Below are positions 1-10,298 of a stretch of 64,000 nt of DNA, piece after piece. Source of the stretch: Bacillus mesophilus (lineage in GTDB: Bacteria; Bacillota; Bacilli; Bacillales; SA4); contig NZ_JAAIWM010000002.1 of the NCBI RefSeq assembly GCF_011008845.1, positions 372,001 through 436,000 of the forward strand, written 5' to 3'. The translations under genes and the position numbers were made by a program. A model generated the notes under the pieces. The model saw nothing but the letters and a program-made list of their open reading frames with translations. It was not told where the DNA came from and did no database searches. Every line of letters starts with the position of its first letter. The first letter of the stretch is position 1.

Positions 1-713
1 TTGACACCTTTTTTCTTCATAATTCGTTGCATCTCTTTTGAGATCTCTACATCTTCTGTTGGGATGATTCGATCAGCATATTCTAAGACAGTCACTTCTA
101 CACCGAAGTCTGCCATCATCGAAGCCCATTCAATTCCGATCACTCCGCCCCCAACAATGATAATTGAGTTAGGAAGTTTCTCTAACTCAAGTACTTCATC
201 AGAAGAAAGAACATACTCGCCATCAAGTTCAAGACCTGGTAAGGTCCTAGGTCTAGAACCAGTAGCAATTATCACATTTTTAGGAATAAGCATTGGATTC
301 TCTTCACCATTGTTCATTTGAACAGATATGGTACCTGGCATAGGTGAGAAGATAGAAGGGCCTAGAATTCTACCAAGACCTTCGTACACATCGATTTTCC
401 CTTGCTTCATTAAGTGTTGAATCCCCTTATGAAGAGTATCAATGATTTTTGTCTTTCTTTCCTGCACCTTTGTAAAGTCAAGGGCAACCTCTTTAGCGAT
501 TACCCCAAATTCTTCACCCTTTTTGGCTGTTGCAAATACCTCTGCACTCCTTAATAGTGCTTTACTAGGGATACATCCCTTGTGAAGGCAAGTTCCACCA
601 AGCTTTCCTTTTTCAACAATTGCCACTTTAAGGCCAAGTTGGGATGCCCTAATTGCTGCTACATATCCCCCGGTACCACCACCAAGAATGACCAGATCAT
701 ATTCTGTTGCCAT
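1..713 (-). CDS. lpdV: Dihydrolipoyl dehydrogenase, E3 of the branched-chain keto acid dehydrogenase (partial)
   Basis: The gene runs off the left edge, leaving about 237 N-terminal residues. It starts with the FAD-binding glycine motif GGGTGGYVAA, followed by the redox-active disulfide CLHKGCIPSK near residues 40-50, and a second nucleotide-binding motif (IIIVGGGVIGIE) begins near residue 180. These are hallmarks of flavoprotein disulfide reductases that reoxidise the lipoyl group of E2 using NAD. It lies 22 bp after buk, as lpdV does in the B. subtilis bkd operon, so the branched-chain complex is its likely home rather than the pyruvate complex. The ATG at 713 follows a good ribosome site (aaggagagg). 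Confidence 0.93.
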   Translation of the reverse strand, partial: MATEYDLVILGGGTGGYVAAIRASQLGLKVAIVEKGKLGGTCLHKGCIPSKALLRSAEVFATAKKGEEFGVIAKEVALDFTKVQERKTKIIDTLHKGIQHLMKQGKIDVYEGLGRILGPSIFSPMPGTISVQMNNGEENPMLIPKNVIIATGSRPRTLPGLELDGEYVLSSDEVLELEKLPNSIIIVGGGVIGIEWASMMADFGVEVTVLEYADRIIPTEDVEISKEMQRIMKKKGV

Positions 714-735
714 CGTTGCTTCCTCTCCTTCCTAG

Positions 736-1851
736 TTACCCTCTAACATTTACTACTTTATCGGACTTAGTTCCGGGATAGCTTTTAGCAGATTCTTCTC
801 CTTTTAACACTCGAAGTGCCCCCTCCGCTAATGCCTGTAATTCATTTTCTCCCGGTTGAACTATTACATCAGCTATCCACTTAACGCGGTCAGTAATACT
901 GTTAACAAATTCTTTTCCGTACGCTAGACCACCAGTTAGTATGATTCGGTCAACCTTTCCATAAAGAACTGCTGCTGCTGAACCAATCTCTTTTGCAACC
1001 TGATAGGCCATAGCATCATAAACTAACTTCGCTTTTTCGTTACCAGATGATATCATATCCTCAACTTTTACCGCGTCATTTGTACCTAGATAGCCAACAA
1101 GACCACCTTGACCAACAAGTTTTTTCATTACTTCATCGCGGTAATACTCACCAGAGAAGCACATTGAGACCAGATCTCCCGCAGGAACTGTGCCGGCACG
1201 CTCTGGACTAAACGGACCGTCACCATGCAAACCATTGTTTACATCAATTACTCTCCCGTTTTGATGAGCACCAACCGTTATACCTCCACCCATATGAGTC
1301 ACAATTAAACTCAGTTCTTCATATGGCTTACCGATACTTTTTGCAACTCGACGAGCAACTGCCTTTTGATTTAAGGCGTGAAAGATGCTTTTTCGCTCAA
1401 TCTCAGCAACGCCAGAAATTCTAGCTATCTCGTCTAATTCATCTACTACTACAGGGTCAACTATAAACGAAGGTATATTTAATCCTGAAGCAATCTCAAA
1501 GGCAATAATTCCTCCAAGATTTGAAGCATGTTGGCCCGAGTACCCTTTTTTAAGATCTTCGAGCATTTGCTCATTCACATCATATGTGCCACCTTCAATA
1601 GGGCGAAGCAGGCCTCCCCGACCACAAACTGCATGTAGTTTAGAAGAATTAATACCTTCATGATCCAGTGCTTCAAGTATCGTCTGCTTTCTAAATTCAT
1701 ACTGATCAATAATAGAAGCAAAAGTAGAAATATAATCTGCATCGTGTCGGATCGTCTTTTCGAATATTGAAACTTCATCAGAAAAGACGCCAATCTTAGT
1801 GGAAGTTGAACCTGGATTTATAACTAAAATGCGGTATTCTCTTTCTTGCAA
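736..1851 (-). CDS. buk: Butyrate kinase (branched-chain acyl kinase)
   Basis: This 371-residue ASKHA-fold kinase converts butyryl or branched-chain acyl phosphate and ADP to the acid and ATP. The N-terminal phosphate-binding motif INPGSTSTK, the central HMGGG (about residue 187) and the late ILTGGLAYG match the acetate/butyrate kinase family, and the length fits Buk. It starts with TTG at 1851, preceded by GGAGG at an eight-base gap; no better start is seen. With ptb it can make ATP from the acyl-CoA products of Val, Ile and Leu breakdown. It is in operon with bcd (81 bp upstream) and lpdV. Confidence 0.94.
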   Translation of the reverse strand: MQEREYRILVINPGSTSTKIGVFSDEVSIFEKTIRHDADYISTFASIIDQYEFRKQTILEALDHEGINSSKLHAVCGRGGLLRPIEGGTYDVNEQMLEDLKKGYSGQHASNLGGIIAFEIASGLNIPSFIVDPVVVDELDEIARISGVAEIERKSIFHALNQKAVARRVAKSIGKPYEELSLIVTHMGGGITVGAHQNGRVIDVNNGLHGDGPFSPERAGTVPAGDLVSMCFSGEYYRDEVMKKLVGQGGLVGYLGTNDAVKVEDMISSGNEKAKLVYDAMAYQVAKEIGSAAAVLYGKVDRIILTGGLAYGKEFVNSITDRVKWIADVIVQPGENELQALAEGALRVLKGEESAKSYPGTKSDKVVNVRG

Positions 1852-1932
1852 AATCTAAACCTCCAATAGAGGTAGGTAGGCATTAAGCATTTCACCTAAC
1901 TTCTCTCTTGTTGTTAATAGCATTAGATCGTA

Positions 1933-3036
1933 TTATCTCCCAAGTCGACGACTTAAAATATGACGACCATTTTGTAAAAATTGGCTTCTTGAATTTTTCA
2001 TGGTAGCTATTCTTTCTTCTGCTAAACGGTCCGCAGCAACGTATGTTGGAATTCCATCACGTTTTGAGATATTGATAACTCTTTCAATATTTCCATAAAT
2101 AGTTTCTACCTTTTTCATCGCACGCTCACGATTATAACCATATAACTCATCTGCTACATTGATTACTCCACCAGCATTAATGACATAATCAGGAGCATAT
2201 ACAATGCCCATTTCATGAAGAGTGTCTCCGTGTCTTGCTTCTTTTAATTGGTTATTAGCAGCACCAGCAACCACCTTTGCCTTTAGCTGTGGAATCGTAT
2301 CATCATTGATTGTCGCTCCTAGTGCACATGGAGCGTATATATCACAGTCAACAGAATAAATTTCATTTGGATCAACTGCTTTAGCGCCGAACTCCTCAAC
2401 TGCTCTTGCAACCGCTTCTTTGTTGATATCAGTTACAATTAGTTGTGCTCCCTCTTCATGTAGGTAACGACATAAAGTAAAGGCCACATTTCCTACACCT
2501 TGCACTGCCACCACTTTTCCTTCAAGTGAATCAGAACCAAATGCTTCTTTTGCTGCAGCTTTCATTCCACGGAAAACCCCATATGCTGTAACTGGTGAAG
2601 GGTTACCTGATGATCCAAATGCTGGAGAAATCCCAGTAACAAAGTCTGTTTCCTCATGAATTAAATCCATGTCTGCAACTGTTGTCCCTACATCTTCTGC
2701 AGTAATATAGCGGCCATTTAAGCCTTGAATATAACGTCCAAATGCACGGAATAATGCTTCATTCTTATCCTTACGTGGATCACCTATAATTACGGTTTTC
2801 CCCCCACCAAGATTTAATCCGGCAGCCGCATTTTTATAAGTCATTCCTTTAGCAAGACGAAGAGCATCCTCAATTGCCGCTTCCTCAGACTCATATGTCC
2901 ACATTCTAGTTCCACCTAGTGCTGGTCCAAGAGTTGTGTCATGAATACAAATTATTGCTTTCAATCCTGACTCCTTGTCCTGACATAAAACTAACTGCTC
3001 ATAATCGTAAGTCTCCATATACTTAAACATTTCCAT
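1933..3036 (-). CDS. bcd: Leucine dehydrogenase (branched-chain amino acid dehydrogenase)
   Basis: The enzyme oxidatively deaminates Leu, Ile and Val with NAD to give branched-chain 2-keto acids, the substrates of the BKD complex. The 367-residue protein has the catalytic-lysine motif NLGGGKTV near residue 80, a Rossmann motif (VQGVGNVA) near residue 182 and the late [11 protein letters not shown], typical of Glu/Leu/Phe/Val dehydrogenases. Position between ptb and buk matches bcd (yqiT) of B. subtilis. Confidence 0.95.
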   Translation of the reverse strand: MEMFKYMETYDYEQLVLCQDKESGLKAIICIHDTTLGPALGGTRMWTYESEEAAIEDALRLAKGMTYKNAAAGLNLGGGKTVIIGDPRKDKNEALFRAFGRYIQGLNGRYITAEDVGTTVADMDLIHEETDFVTGISPAFGSSGNPSPVTAYGVFRGMKAAAKEAFGSDSLEGKVVAVQGVGNVAFTLCRYLHEEGAQLIVTDINKEAVARAVEEFGAKAVDPNEIYSVDCDIYAPCALGATINDDTIPQLKAKVVAGAANNQLKEARHGDTLHEMGIVYAPDYVINAGGVINVADELYGYNRERAMKKVETIYGNIERVINISKRDGIPTYVAADRLAEERIATMKNSRSQFLQNGRHILSRRLGR

Positions 3037-3073
3037 TTGTAAAATCCTCCCCAGTGTATATATAGATATATTG

Positions 3074-3976
3074 TTATCGACTAGATGCCGAACATACCGC
3101 TAATGCTAATGAATATAATTTACTTTCTGCACTATCTGCTCTTGATGTAAGTACAATAGGTGCTTTTGCTCCAGCAATAACTGCCCCAACCTTTGCTTTC
3201 GCAAAATAGATCAACGATTTGTAGAGAACATTTCCTACCTCAATTGTTGGAACTAGAAGGATATCGGCTTTACCAGCTACATCACTTGTAATGCCTTTAT
3301 GTTGAGCTGCATCTAATGACACAGCATTATCTAAAGCAAGTGGTCCATCCACAATGCAATCTTTAATCTGCCCTCTCGCTTGCATTTGTGAAAGAATTGC
3401 ACCATCTAACGTCGCCTGCATTACAGGGTTTACGACTTCTACTGCCGCTAAAGGAGCAACCTTTGGTAAGTTTATCCCTATTGCTTTGGCAACTTTAACA
3501 GCATTGTTAATAATTTGAACCTTTTCTTGAAGATCAGGATTAATGTTAATTCCAGCATCTGTGACGATCGTAAAGCGGTCAACATCAGGAATTTCAAATA
3601 CCGCTACGTGAGATAAAACATTTCCTGTCCTTAACCCAAAGTCCTTATTTAAAACCGCTTTCAGAATAATCGATGTTGCTATGTTCCCCTTCATCAGGAC
3701 ATCTGCATCAAGGGAGCTTACTGCCTTAACAGCTAACTCAGCTGCTCTTTCTTTCGTATTCGCCTGAAACACTTTAATAGATTCATGACGATCTAAGTCT
3801 CTTTGAGCTAGGAGAGCTCGAATTTCTTGCTCATTTCCATATAACTGAAAAGAAGCTAAATTTCTTTCCACGGCAAGTGCTATCGCCTCTATGACCTCTT
3901 CATCTTCAGCAGCAGCTACAGCTACAACCTTACCTTTAATTTCGGCTGCATGTTCTAAGATTGTTTCTAGCTTCAT
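3074..3976 (-). CDS. ptb: Phosphate butyryltransferase
   Basis: The protein swaps CoA for phosphate on butyryl- and branched-chain acyl-CoA, feeding Buk. The reading frame is open to 4144, but the ATG at 3976 ([11 protein letters not shown]) is preceded by aaggagaag, gives 300 residues (B. subtilis Ptb has 299), and lies downstream of the sigma-54 promoter, so the longer version would begin upstream of the transcript start. Phosphotransacetylase-family motifs include MKGNIATS, and the [10 protein letters not shown] segment around residue 165. First gene of the bkd operon. Confidence 0.94.
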   Translation of the reverse strand: MKLETILEHAAEIKGKVVAVAAAEDEEVIEAIALAVERNLASFQLYGNEQEIRALLAQRDLDRHESIKVFQANTKERAAELAVKAVSSLDADVLMKGNIATSIILKAVLNKDFGLRTGNVLSHVAVFEIPDVDRFTIVTDAGININPDLQEKVQIINNAVKVAKAIGINLPKVAPLAAVEVVNPVMQATLDGAILSQMQARGQIKDCIVDGPLALDNAVSLDAAQHKGITSDVAGKADILLVPTIEVGNVLYKSLIYFAKAKVGAVIAGAKAPIVLTSRADSAESKLYSLALAVCSASSR

Positions 3977-4053
3977 TGGATTTCTTCTCCTTTTCCATTC
4001 AGCTTTTGAAATAAGTCTAATATTTCTTATGAAGCTGACCACTTTATTAATAA

Positions 4054-4068
4054 GCAAGTTTCGTGCCA
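4054..4068 (-). promoter_or_regulatory. Sigma-54 (SigL) -24/-12 promoter of the bkd operon
   Basis: On the minus strand the sequence is TGGCACGAAACTTGC, an exact match to the sigma-54 consensus TGGCAC-N5-TTGC. It lies 78 bp before the ptb start and directly downstream of bkdR, which encodes the expected enhancer-binding activator. In B. subtilis the bkd operon is transcribed by SigL with BkdR. Confidence 0.92.
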
Positions 4069-4110
4069 ACTTTAAAACCATCAACACCATTGCCTCTTTA
4101 GACATTTTTT

Positions 4111-4143
4111 TGCAAAAAATTGCAAACAGTGCAATTTGTTGCA
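4111..4143 (-). promoter_or_regulatory. Probable BkdR upstream activating sequence (two palindromes)
   Basis: Two copies of the palindrome TGCAA-N4-TTGCA lie at 4111-4124 and 4130-4143, with centres 19 bp apart (about two helical turns). They are about 45-75 bp upstream of the sigma-54 promoter, just past the bkdR stop codon. A third copy precedes bkdR itself. Assignment to BkdR is inferred from position and recurrence. Confidence 0.72.
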
Positions 4144-4146
4144 CGC

Positions 4147-6201
4147 TTATTCTTGCACAATATTATATTTTTCAAGTTTATAGTATAAACTTCTTAGTGA
4201 AATATTAAGTTGTTTCGCAGTTGCTGTTTTATTTCCTTTATTTTGCCTTAATACTTCACCTAATACTCTCGCCTCATAACCCTCGACTAAATCTGCTAAA
4301 GACTGATCAGTGATTGTTGTCACAATCGATTCTGATTTAGTTTGCCCGTCATTCTCTAGTTTAGGAATGTGAGACAGTTCAATCCTCGTTTCAGAGTATT
4401 TCATATAAATAACTGCTCGTCCTAATATATTTTCTAATTCCCTAACATTACCAGGCCAATTGTAAGACATTAGATATTCTACTGCACTTGGCGTGAGACT
4501 TTCAATCATACGTCCATAATCACGATTAATTTTATGAAGTAAATACTCACACAACAATGGTATATCCTGCTTCCTCTGTCGTAAAGGGGGGATTTGGATT
4601 GGCAATCGATTTAAACGATAATATAGATCCTCTCTAAAGGTTCCATTTGCGATGCCTTTTTCTAAATTGAAATTTGTAGCGGCAATAATTCTTACATTGA
4701 TTGAGATGGGCTTTGTGCTACCTACTCGAATAATCTCATTTTCCTGTAAAACTCGTAATAGCTTTACTTGCATAGCAGATGATAATTCACCAATTTCATC
4801 TAAAAAAATACTCCCATTATTCGCTTCTTCGAAATACCCTCGTTTACCACCTCTTTTAGCACCAGAAAAAGCACCTTCTTCATAACCAAATAATTCACTT
4901 TCTAATAGTGATTCAGAGATTGCTCCGCAGTTAACTCTAATAAATTTATTAAATTTCCGATCACTGCCGTTGTGAATCGCATGAGCAAATAACTCCTTCC
5001 CTGTCCCAGACTCTCCTCTTAACAAAACAGTAGCTGGCGTCTTTGCTCCTAGCTTAGCCTGTTCAATGGCAAACTTCATTTCTTCAGATGTTCCAATGAT
5101 GTCGTCAAAAGAGTATTTCGCTTCAAGTGTACGGATAATTTGCCGCGCCCTTTTTAGCTCTTGAGTTAACGACTGTATTTCAGATAAATCGTGAATTACA
5201 CCAACGCTCCCTGTTAATTTCCCATCTACAATAACGGGTGCTACATTAACGATTACATCCCGATGATTCGGTCCAACCTTCATTCTGGCCCCTCTAATTG
5301 GGCGTCTCGTTTGTAGCACTTGCATATGCACACTTTCGCCTTCAGAAATATCAGCAGTTGCTGGCTTACCAACAATGTCTTCTTTTGTTAAACCAGTAAT
5401 TCTTGTGTAAGCCGGATTAATTAAAATACCATTACCCTTTTCATCCACTACTGAGATTGCTTCTTCTGACGAATTAATAATCGCCTCAAGCATAATTTGA
5501 ATTTCTCTAACATTGGTCAGTTCCTCTGCCAAATTAACGGCTTCTGTTATATCCTTAAAGACCGCAAAAGCACCTAGTAATGTGCCCGTCTCTGTCACAA
5601 TCGGAATTCTTGTTGTTATAATTTTCTTACCGTTTTCAAGTATTAATTCCTGGTTTTTTTCAACCTCTCGACTATGTAGTACTCTCGGGAGTTGAGTATT
5701 CCCAATTACTAGACTCACATTTTTACCAAGTACATCCTTACTCTTATGCCCGGTCATTTTTTCAGCACTTCGATTAAACAAAATAATATCTTCATTAATA
5801 TCAATCACAATCATACCATCATGGGTAGAATTAAAAATTAGATCATGTTTATACGACTGGTTTATTAATTCATTAATTAATGACTCTTTTTCTTCCATGA
5901 GCGTTGATAAAAAATAAGCAACTGAACCAGGGATTAAAACAGTCCGTTTACTCCTTTTTTCTCTAATCTCTTTAAAAACAGATTCTACCCCCGTAGCCTC
6001 GATGATAATGTCAATTTTATCAGATATATAATCTCGCCAGCTTTCACCAACAACGATTCCAAGTGATTTTGCGTATTTAATACCAGGTGCATTGGGGTTA
6101 ATATCAATCACCGCAACAATATCCATTAATTCGGTTTCTTTTACAAGCCTTAGTATAGAGGTTCCACCTTTTCCAGCACCAACTATTAACACTTTTTGCA
6201 T
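4147..6201 (-). CDS. bkdR: Sigma-54-dependent transcriptional activator BkdR
   Basis: This 684-residue enhancer-binding protein activates the adjacent bkd operon. An N-terminal Rossmann-like segment ([10 protein letters not shown] at the start) is followed by two PAS-type sensor regions (about 120-230 and 235-345), an AAA+ sigma-54 domain with Walker A GESGTGKE near residue 390 and the sigma-54 contact loop [10 protein letters not shown], and a C-terminal Fis-type helix-turn-helix ([20 protein letters not shown]). Length and order match B. subtilis BkdR. A BkdR-type palindrome next to its own promoter suggests autoregulation. The ligand sensed is not shown by the sequence. Confidence 0.95.
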   Translation of the reverse strand: MQKVLIVGAGKGGTSILRLVKETELMDIVAVIDINPNAPGIKYAKSLGIVVGESWRDYISDKIDIIIEATGVESVFKEIREKRSKRTVLIPGSVAYFLSTLMEEKESLINELINQSYKHDLIFNSTHDGMIVIDINEDIILFNRSAEKMTGHKSKDVLGKNVSLVIGNTQLPRVLHSREVEKNQELILENGKKIITTRIPIVTETGTLLGAFAVFKDITEAVNLAEELTNVREIQIMLEAIINSSEEAISVVDEKGNGILINPAYTRITGLTKEDIVGKPATADISEGESVHMQVLQTRRPIRGARMKVGPNHRDVIVNVAPVIVDGKLTGSVGVIHDLSEIQSLTQELKRARQIIRTLEAKYSFDDIIGTSEEMKFAIEQAKLGAKTPATVLLRGESGTGKELFAHAIHNGSDRKFNKFIRVNCGAISESLLESELFGYEEGAFSGAKRGGKRGYFEEANNGSIFLDEIGELSSAMQVKLLRVLQENEIIRVGSTKPISINVRIIAATNFNLEKGIANGTFREDLYYRLNRLPIQIPPLRQRKQDIPLLCEYLLHKINRDYGRMIESLTPSAVEYLMSYNWPGNVRELENILGRAVIYMKYSETRIELSHIPKLENDGQTKSESIVTTITDQSLADLVEGYEARVLGEVLRQNKGNKTATAKQLNISLRSLYYKLEKYNIVQE

Positions 6202-6219
6202 ACTTCAACACCCTCTTAT

Positions 6220-6233
6220 TGCAAATTGTTGCA
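6220..6233 (-). promoter_or_regulatory. Third TGCAA-N4-TTGCA palindrome, before bkdR
   Basis: The same palindrome as the two at the bkd promoter (TGCAA-ATTG-TTGCA) begins 19 bp upstream of the bkdR start, just past the expected transcription start of the bkdR promoter. That position fits negative autoregulation by BkdR (inference). Confidence 0.65.
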
Positions 6234-6241
6234 CAAACTCT

Positions 6242-6270
6242 ATTTTACACACTATATACACATTTGACAA
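6242..6270 (-). promoter_or_regulatory. Sigma-A-type promoter of bkdR
   Basis: On the minus strand TTGTCA (6265-6270) and TAAAAT (6242-6247) are separated by 17 bp. They lie 41-69 bp upstream of the bkdR start codon. Confidence 0.65.
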
Positions 6271-6333
6271 TTTCCCACAGAAGGACAATTGGTCTATAAT
6301 ATAGGTAGATTATAAAGAGAGGGTTTCATTATT

Positions 6334-6573
6334 ATGCAGCGATTTATGGCATTAATTCTTGTTTTAACTCCCGTTATACTTGCAGTTACAGGAATCAAAC
6401 TTATTAGAGATATGTCCTTTGGCATTTTACAACCTCCAATCCCAGAACTATGGATTCAATTTGTACTAGGTGTAATATGCCTTATTGGTGGTATGTATTT
6501 AATCGGAGGATTTATATTTCATCGAGATAAAAAAAGAAATAAGCTTCAAAAACGGTTTTCAGAAAAGAAATAG
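6334..6573 (+). CDS. DUF2627 family small membrane protein (YqzF-like)
   Basis: The 79-residue protein has two hydrophobic segments (about 5-27 and 40-62), a short charged linker, and a basic tail rich in Lys and Arg. Length, topology and position between bkdR and yqiK match the DUF2627 protein YqzF of Bacillus. Its function is unknown. The ATG follows agaggg. It is read in the opposite direction to bkdR and yqiK and ends inside a strong terminator hairpin. Confidence 0.85.
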   Translation: MQRFMALILVLTPVILAVTGIKLIRDMSFGILQPPIPELWIQFVLGVICLIGGMYLIGGFIFHRDKKRNKLQKRFSEKK

Positions 6574-6593
6574 CCGGCCATTTTTGGCCGGCT
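6572..6593 (+). terminator. Terminator between DUF2627 gene and yqiK
   Basis: A perfect eight-base-pair GC-rich stem (AGCCGGCC / GGCCGGCT) starts at the DUF2627 stop codon and is followed by a T-rich run. It sits between convergent genes. Confidence 0.8.
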
Positions 6594-6599
6594 TCTTCT

Positions 6600-7322
6600 T
6601 TAGTTTGAACTTTTCAGTTCAATTGCTCTCTTGGGATAGTCAGTAATTAAAGCATCACAAGATACAGAAAATAATCTTTTCATGTCTCGAGGGTTATTAA
6701 CTGTATAGGGTCTAACGGGAATACCATTCTGCTGAGATTTTGTTATAATCTCATCAGTCGCTACCCTATGTTGTGGATGGATTGAGTTAGCGCCGATGTT
6801 TTTCGCATATTCCCATGGTTCCATTAATGGTTCACCGTATAATACAGCAAGTGATATGTCAGGTGCCAACTTGTGACACTCCTTTAAACTGTGGTGATTA
6901 AATGATGAGATAATTACCCTATTTTCATAACGGTAGGTACGAATCAAAGCAATCACCTTTGCTTCCAGCTCTTCATAAGGGACCAAGGAATTCTTTAATT
7001 CAACATTGATACTAAGTGAGTTAGATAAAGCCCAATTAAATACTTCATCTAAAGTAGGAATTTTACATACACCAAGTTCCGGAAATTTATAACTAGCATC
7101 TAACCTTCTTAATTCCTTTAATGTATGATCCTTAACCCATCCCTCTCCAGTTGTTGTACGATCCAGTTTCTCATCGTGTATGACAACCACCACTCCATCT
7201 TTGGAAAGTTGCACATCAAGTTCAATTCCATCTCCACCAAGTTTTTCAACTTCCTGAAAAGAAATCATCGTATTTTCTGGATGAGTACCAGCTGCACCTC
7301 TATGTCCAAAGATCTTTGTCAA
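6600..7322 (-). CDS. yqiK: Glycerophosphodiester phosphodiesterase family protein YqiK
   Basis: This 240-residue protein has the GDPD catalytic motifs: GHRGAAGTHPENT at the N-terminus (His, Arg, Glu), ELDVQLSKDGVVVVIHD around residues 38-56, and the metal Glu in NVELK. It should hydrolyse glycerophosphodiesters to glycerol-3-phosphate and an alcohol. No signal peptide is seen, so it is probably cytoplasmic. It starts with TTG at 7322 after a GGGGAG ribosome site. Position matches yqiK of B. subtilis; yqiG-yqiI are absent here. Confidence 0.9.
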   Translation of the reverse strand: MTKIFGHRGAAGTHPENTMISFQEVEKLGGDGIELDVQLSKDGVVVVIHDEKLDRTTTGEGWVKDHTLKELRRLDASYKFPELGVCKIPTLDEVFNWALSNSLSINVELKNSLVPYEELEAKVIALIRTYRYENRVIISSFNHHSLKECHKLAPDISLAVLYGEPLMEPWEYAKNIGANSIHPQHRVATDEIITKSQQNGIPVRPYTVNNPRDMKRLFSVSCDALITDYPKRAIELKSSN

Positions 7323-7408
7323 CAGAATCTCCCCTTATGTTTTTATTCTTTCATTTACTTGTGATCCATCTCCTCTTATTATATTCTACTTTATAAGGAG
7401 GAGACGAT

Positions 7409-7555
7409 ATGAAACCTTTACAAATATCAGCCGAAACAGCAGTCATGCTATCAAAAAAATTAGGAGTACCACTTGAGACCATTATGCACATGCCACAGCA
7501 TATCCTCATTCAAAAACTAATGGAAGTACAAAATGAGCAAAATGAAAATAAATAA
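7409..7555 (+). CDS. YycC-like small protein
   Basis: A 48-residue ORF (MKPLQISAETAVMLSKKLGV...) follows a strong ribosome site, aaggaggag, five bases before the ATG. It resembles the small YycC family of Bacillus, a predicted helical cytoplasmic protein with the central segment IMHMPQHIL. No function is known. It is convergent with spo0A, and the two share a bidirectional terminator. Family assignment is from memory of the sequence. Confidence 0.75.
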   Translation: MKPLQISAETAVMLSKKLGVPLETIMHMPQHILIQKLMEVQNEQNENK

Positions 7556-7560
7556 AATGA

Positions 7561-7589
7561 AAAAACCCCGATCTAATCGGGGTTTTTTC
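7561..7589. terminator. Bidirectional terminator between the YycC-like gene and spo0A
   Basis: A perfect 13-bp stem (AAAAAACCCCGAT / ATCGGGGTTTTTT, loop CTA) with an A run on the left and T run on the right can stop transcription from both sides. Confidence 0.9.
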
Positions 7590-7625
7590 ATATATATGAT
7601 TACTTGTATTACTATATGTTTCCGA

Positions 7626-8420
7626 TTAAGAAGCCTTATGCTCTAAACGAAGCTTATCAGCGACCATGGCGATAAATTCTGAGTTAGTAGGCTTAGCCTT
7701 TGACATGCTTACTGTATATCCGAATAGACTTGAAATGCTGTCGATGTTTCCACGTGACCAAGCTACTTCAATTGCGTGACGGATTGCACGTTCTACACGG
7801 CTTGCTGTTGTATTATATTTCTTAGCGATATCAGGATATAGAACTTTAGTAATAGAACCTAATAGCTCAATATCATTATACACCATAGAAATTGCTTCAC
7901 GCAGGTATAGATAACCTTTAATGTGAGCTGGTACTCCAATTTCATGAATAATACTTGTTATACTAGCATCAAGGTTTTTCGGCTTATTGCTTTCTGATTG
8001 TCTAAGGCTGTTAGAAGAAAATCGTTTAATTGGAGATACACCATTTCCACTAACTTGGCGGATATGACTTGTAAGGTTCTCCATATCAAAAGGTTTTAAA
8101 ATGAAGTAAGACGCACCAAGCTCCACTGCTTTTTTCGTCACATCTTCCTGACCAAATGCTGTTAGCATTATGACATTGGGTTGCTTATCCTTTTTAATTT
8201 CACGCATTTTTTCTAGAACGGCTAACCCATCTAGATGTGGCATAATGATATCTAGTACCAATACATCAGGATCCTTTTCTTCTAGTAGGTTTAGACACTC
8301 TTGTCCATTATAGGCAACACCAATTACCTCTATATCCTCTTGGGCAGAGACATAGTCCTCTAATAACCCAATTAGTTCACGATTGTCATCCACTAAGCAA
8401 ACCTTAATTTTCTTCAACAC
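7626..8420 (-). CDS. spo0A: Sporulation master response regulator Spo0A
   Basis: This 264-residue protein has a receiver domain with acidic pocket DD at 11-12, phosphoacceptor Asp57 (VLVLD) and Lys in FILKPF, then a linker rich in Ser/Asn and the Spo0A-specific DNA-binding domain ([19 protein letters not shown] near residues 213-231). Phosphorylated through the phosphorelay, it switches on sporulation genes by binding 0A boxes (TGTCGAA). It stands alone downstream of spoIVB, as in all Bacillus. Confidence 0.98.
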   Translation of the reverse strand: MLKKIKVCLVDDNRELIGLLEDYVSAQEDIEVIGVAYNGQECLNLLEEKDPDVLVLDIIMPHLDGLAVLEKMREIKKDKQPNVIMLTAFGQEDVTKKAVELGASYFILKPFDMENLTSHIRQVSGNGVSPIKRFSSNSLRQSESNKPKNLDASITSIIHEIGVPAHIKGYLYLREAISMVYNDIELLGSITKVLYPDIAKKYNTTASRVERAIRHAIEVAWSRGNIDSISSLFGYTVSMSKAKPTNSEFIAMVADKLRLEHKAS

Positions 8421-8856
8421 ATTTCCTCCTCAGTACTTTTTCAACAAGTTTGTATGATAAGTAAACAAGTAAACTGATGGCTGAATCCATCCATCAACCC
8501 TTATAAATCGTTCTATCCTTTTTCACATTTACATCGCATGTGTTTTTAAATCGATTGTACAAGGTAAAAAATAGTAGTTATTTATTAGTTCTATTTCTAT
8601 TCTAATTGAAGTTTTCGACAATGCAACCGAATTTCCTCTATTTTTAAAAAAAAATCGTTAAAAACTGTGTTTATCTTTGGTATTCTCCATTATCCTTCTA
8701 TTTTCGACTAAATATGCTAAAAGCGACTTAACTTTGTCGAAAATTCTTTATCTGTTTCATTATAATACAAAATAGCATTAAAAAAAAGGATTGTTAACTT
8801 CCTTAACTTTTAACTAGTGTTAACACTTTATTTGCATCGATCCAACCACTAATGGC
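8421..8856 (-). promoter_or_regulatory. spo0A upstream control region with 0A-box-like sites
   Basis: This gene-free stretch holds TGTCGAA at 8614-8620 (minus strand) and 8735-8741 (plus strand), and a near match at 8703-8709. TGTCGAA is the Spo0A target, so autoregulation as in B. subtilis is likely. A sigma-H-like pair (GAGGAAAT, 12 bp, then GTCGAAAAC on the minus strand, about 8613-8641) overlaps the first box; this promoter call is tentative. The rest is AT-rich with no recognisable gene. Confidence 0.6.
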
Positions 8857-8884
8857 AAAAAAAAGACGAGCTATGTTAGCTCGC
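8857..8884 (-). terminator. spoIVB terminator
   Basis: On the minus strand the stem CGAGCTA / TAGCTCG is followed by eight T residues. The stem spans the spoIVB stop codon. Confidence 0.75.
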
Positions 8885-10171
8885 CTTTCTTTCTTCACTG
8901 TCTTTTTCATATATATCCAACCCTGCTTCATTTAACATCCACTCTATATGGACACCATATCCGCTTGTTGGGTCATTAACAAAAACGTGTGTAACTGCTC
9001 CAATGAGTTTCCCATCTTGAATAATAGGACTCCCACTCATTCCCTGTACAATTCCACCCGTCTTTTCCAGTAATTCTGGGTCTGTTACTTTTATAACCAT
9101 CCCTTTAGTAGCTGGAAATTTTTGCGGAACGGTACTGACAATATCGATATCAAATAATTGTACTTGATCGTTGTCAACAACCGTTAGGATCTTTGCAGGC
9201 CCTTCTTTAACTTGATGAGACAAGGCAACTGGAATTGGCTTGTCCATAAGACCATTCTTCATTGTCTTGGATAGCTCACCAAAGATTCCAAAAGGACTGT
9301 TTCGAGAAATATCACCGATGACTTCCTTTTCTGAAGAAAATCTCGCGTGTTTTTCCCCTGGGCTTCCATTAGCACCTTTTTGAATGGAAGTTACTGTTGA
9401 TCTAATGATTTGACCATCATCCACCACTATTGGCTTTTTAGTATCCATGTCAGAAATAACATGACCTAAAGCACCATACTTTTTAGATTCGGGATGATAA
9501 AACGTCATTGTTCCAATACCCGCGGCTGAATCACGTATATATAATCCAATCCGATATGAGTGTTCATTTTTATCCTTTAATGGTACAAGCTTCGTTTCGA
9601 TTTCTTTTTCATCACGTATCACAACTAAATCTAAAGGTTCCCCTGTTTTACCTGCCTCTTGAACAAATGGTGTAACATCACTCATTTTATCAATTGTCTT
9701 ACCATTGATCTTTTTAATAATGTCACCTACTTGAACTCCGGCAATTTCACCAGGAGATTGCTTTCCTTTTTCAGTTTCAATCTGATGGTGTCCTACCACT
9801 AAAACACCTTTAGAGTTTAATTTAACCCCTATCGACTGTCCACCTGGAATGACTTTAAAATCAGATAGAATTTCTACATCCACCTTTTTGATTGGAAAGC
9901 CAGCCATTTCAACAATCATGTCACTTTCCCCGCTTTCTGTCCCATTAATGGAAAGCGTACCTTCTTTATCTTTTTCAGTATCGAACGGTTCTGTCGAGAA
10001 AGTTTCTACAGTTGCTGAAGCAGGAATAGAGATGTGTTCCTCTTGTTGTTCAAATAAAACAAGTTTGTTTGGAATGTCTACATAGTTCTGAACTGATTTT
10101 GAAAAACCCATCGCAACTAAAGAAACAAGGAGAATTGCGCCAATTATTTTTCTAATTCTGTCTGTTGTCAT
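8876..10171 (-). CDS. spoIVB: SpoIVB serine peptidase (stage IV sporulation signalling)
   Basis: SpoIVB is made in the forespore and cleaves SpoIVFA, triggering pro-sigma-K processing in the mother cell. The 431-residue protein has an N-terminal membrane anchor (about 5-23), a PDZ domain (about 100-180) and a peptidase domain with His in GALGHVI and the catalytic Ser381 in GMSGSP. I prefer the ATG at 10171 over a GTG nine codons upstream because aggag stands nine bases before it and the N-terminus then matches B. subtilis SpoIVB. It lies between recN and spo0A. Confidence 0.95.
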   Translation of the reverse strand: MTTDRIRKIIGAILLVSLVAMGFSKSVQNYVDIPNKLVLFEQQEEHISIPASATVETFSTEPFDTEKDKEGTLSINGTESGESDMIVEMAGFPIKKVDVEILSDFKVIPGGQSIGVKLNSKGVLVVGHHQIETEKGKQSPGEIAGVQVGDIIKKINGKTIDKMSDVTPFVQEAGKTGEPLDLVVIRDEKEIETKLVPLKDKNEHSYRIGLYIRDSAAGIGTMTFYHPESKKYGALGHVISDMDTKKPIVVDDGQIIRSTVTSIQKGANGSPGEKHARFSSEKEVIGDISRNSPFGIFGELSKTMKNGLMDKPIPVALSHQVKEGPAKILTVVDNDQVQLFDIDIVSTVPQKFPATKGMVIKVTDPELLEKTGGIVQGMSGSPIIQDGKLIGAVTHVFVNDPTSGYGVHIEWMLNEAGLDIYEKDSEERKAS

Positions 10172-10265
10172 GTTTTCACTCTCCTCGCTCCTACCCACAC
10201 CATACCACTTCTTTGGCTACATCTTTAATTTTGCCTTAGACCATCTCATTTATAACCGGAAGTTG

Positions 10266-10298
10266 AACAAAAAAAGCTACCCATTATGGATAGCTTTT
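10266..10298 (-). terminator. recN terminator
   Basis: Stem AAAAGCTA / TAGCTTTT (10272-10279 with 10291-10298), extended by CCA/TGG past one mismatch, with an A run at 10269-10275 that reads as T on the minus strand. It abuts the recN stop codon. Confidence 0.75.

Noticed and set aside
3977..4144. Longer ptb with 56 extra N-terminal residues
   Set aside because: It would begin upstream of the sigma-54 promoter and inside the BkdR sites, and lacks a ribosome site.
6264..6300. TTGACA and TATAAT as a plus-strand promoter for the DUF2627 gene
   Set aside because: The spacer is 25 bp, too long for sigma-A; the -35-like sequence fits better in the minus-strand bkdR promoter.
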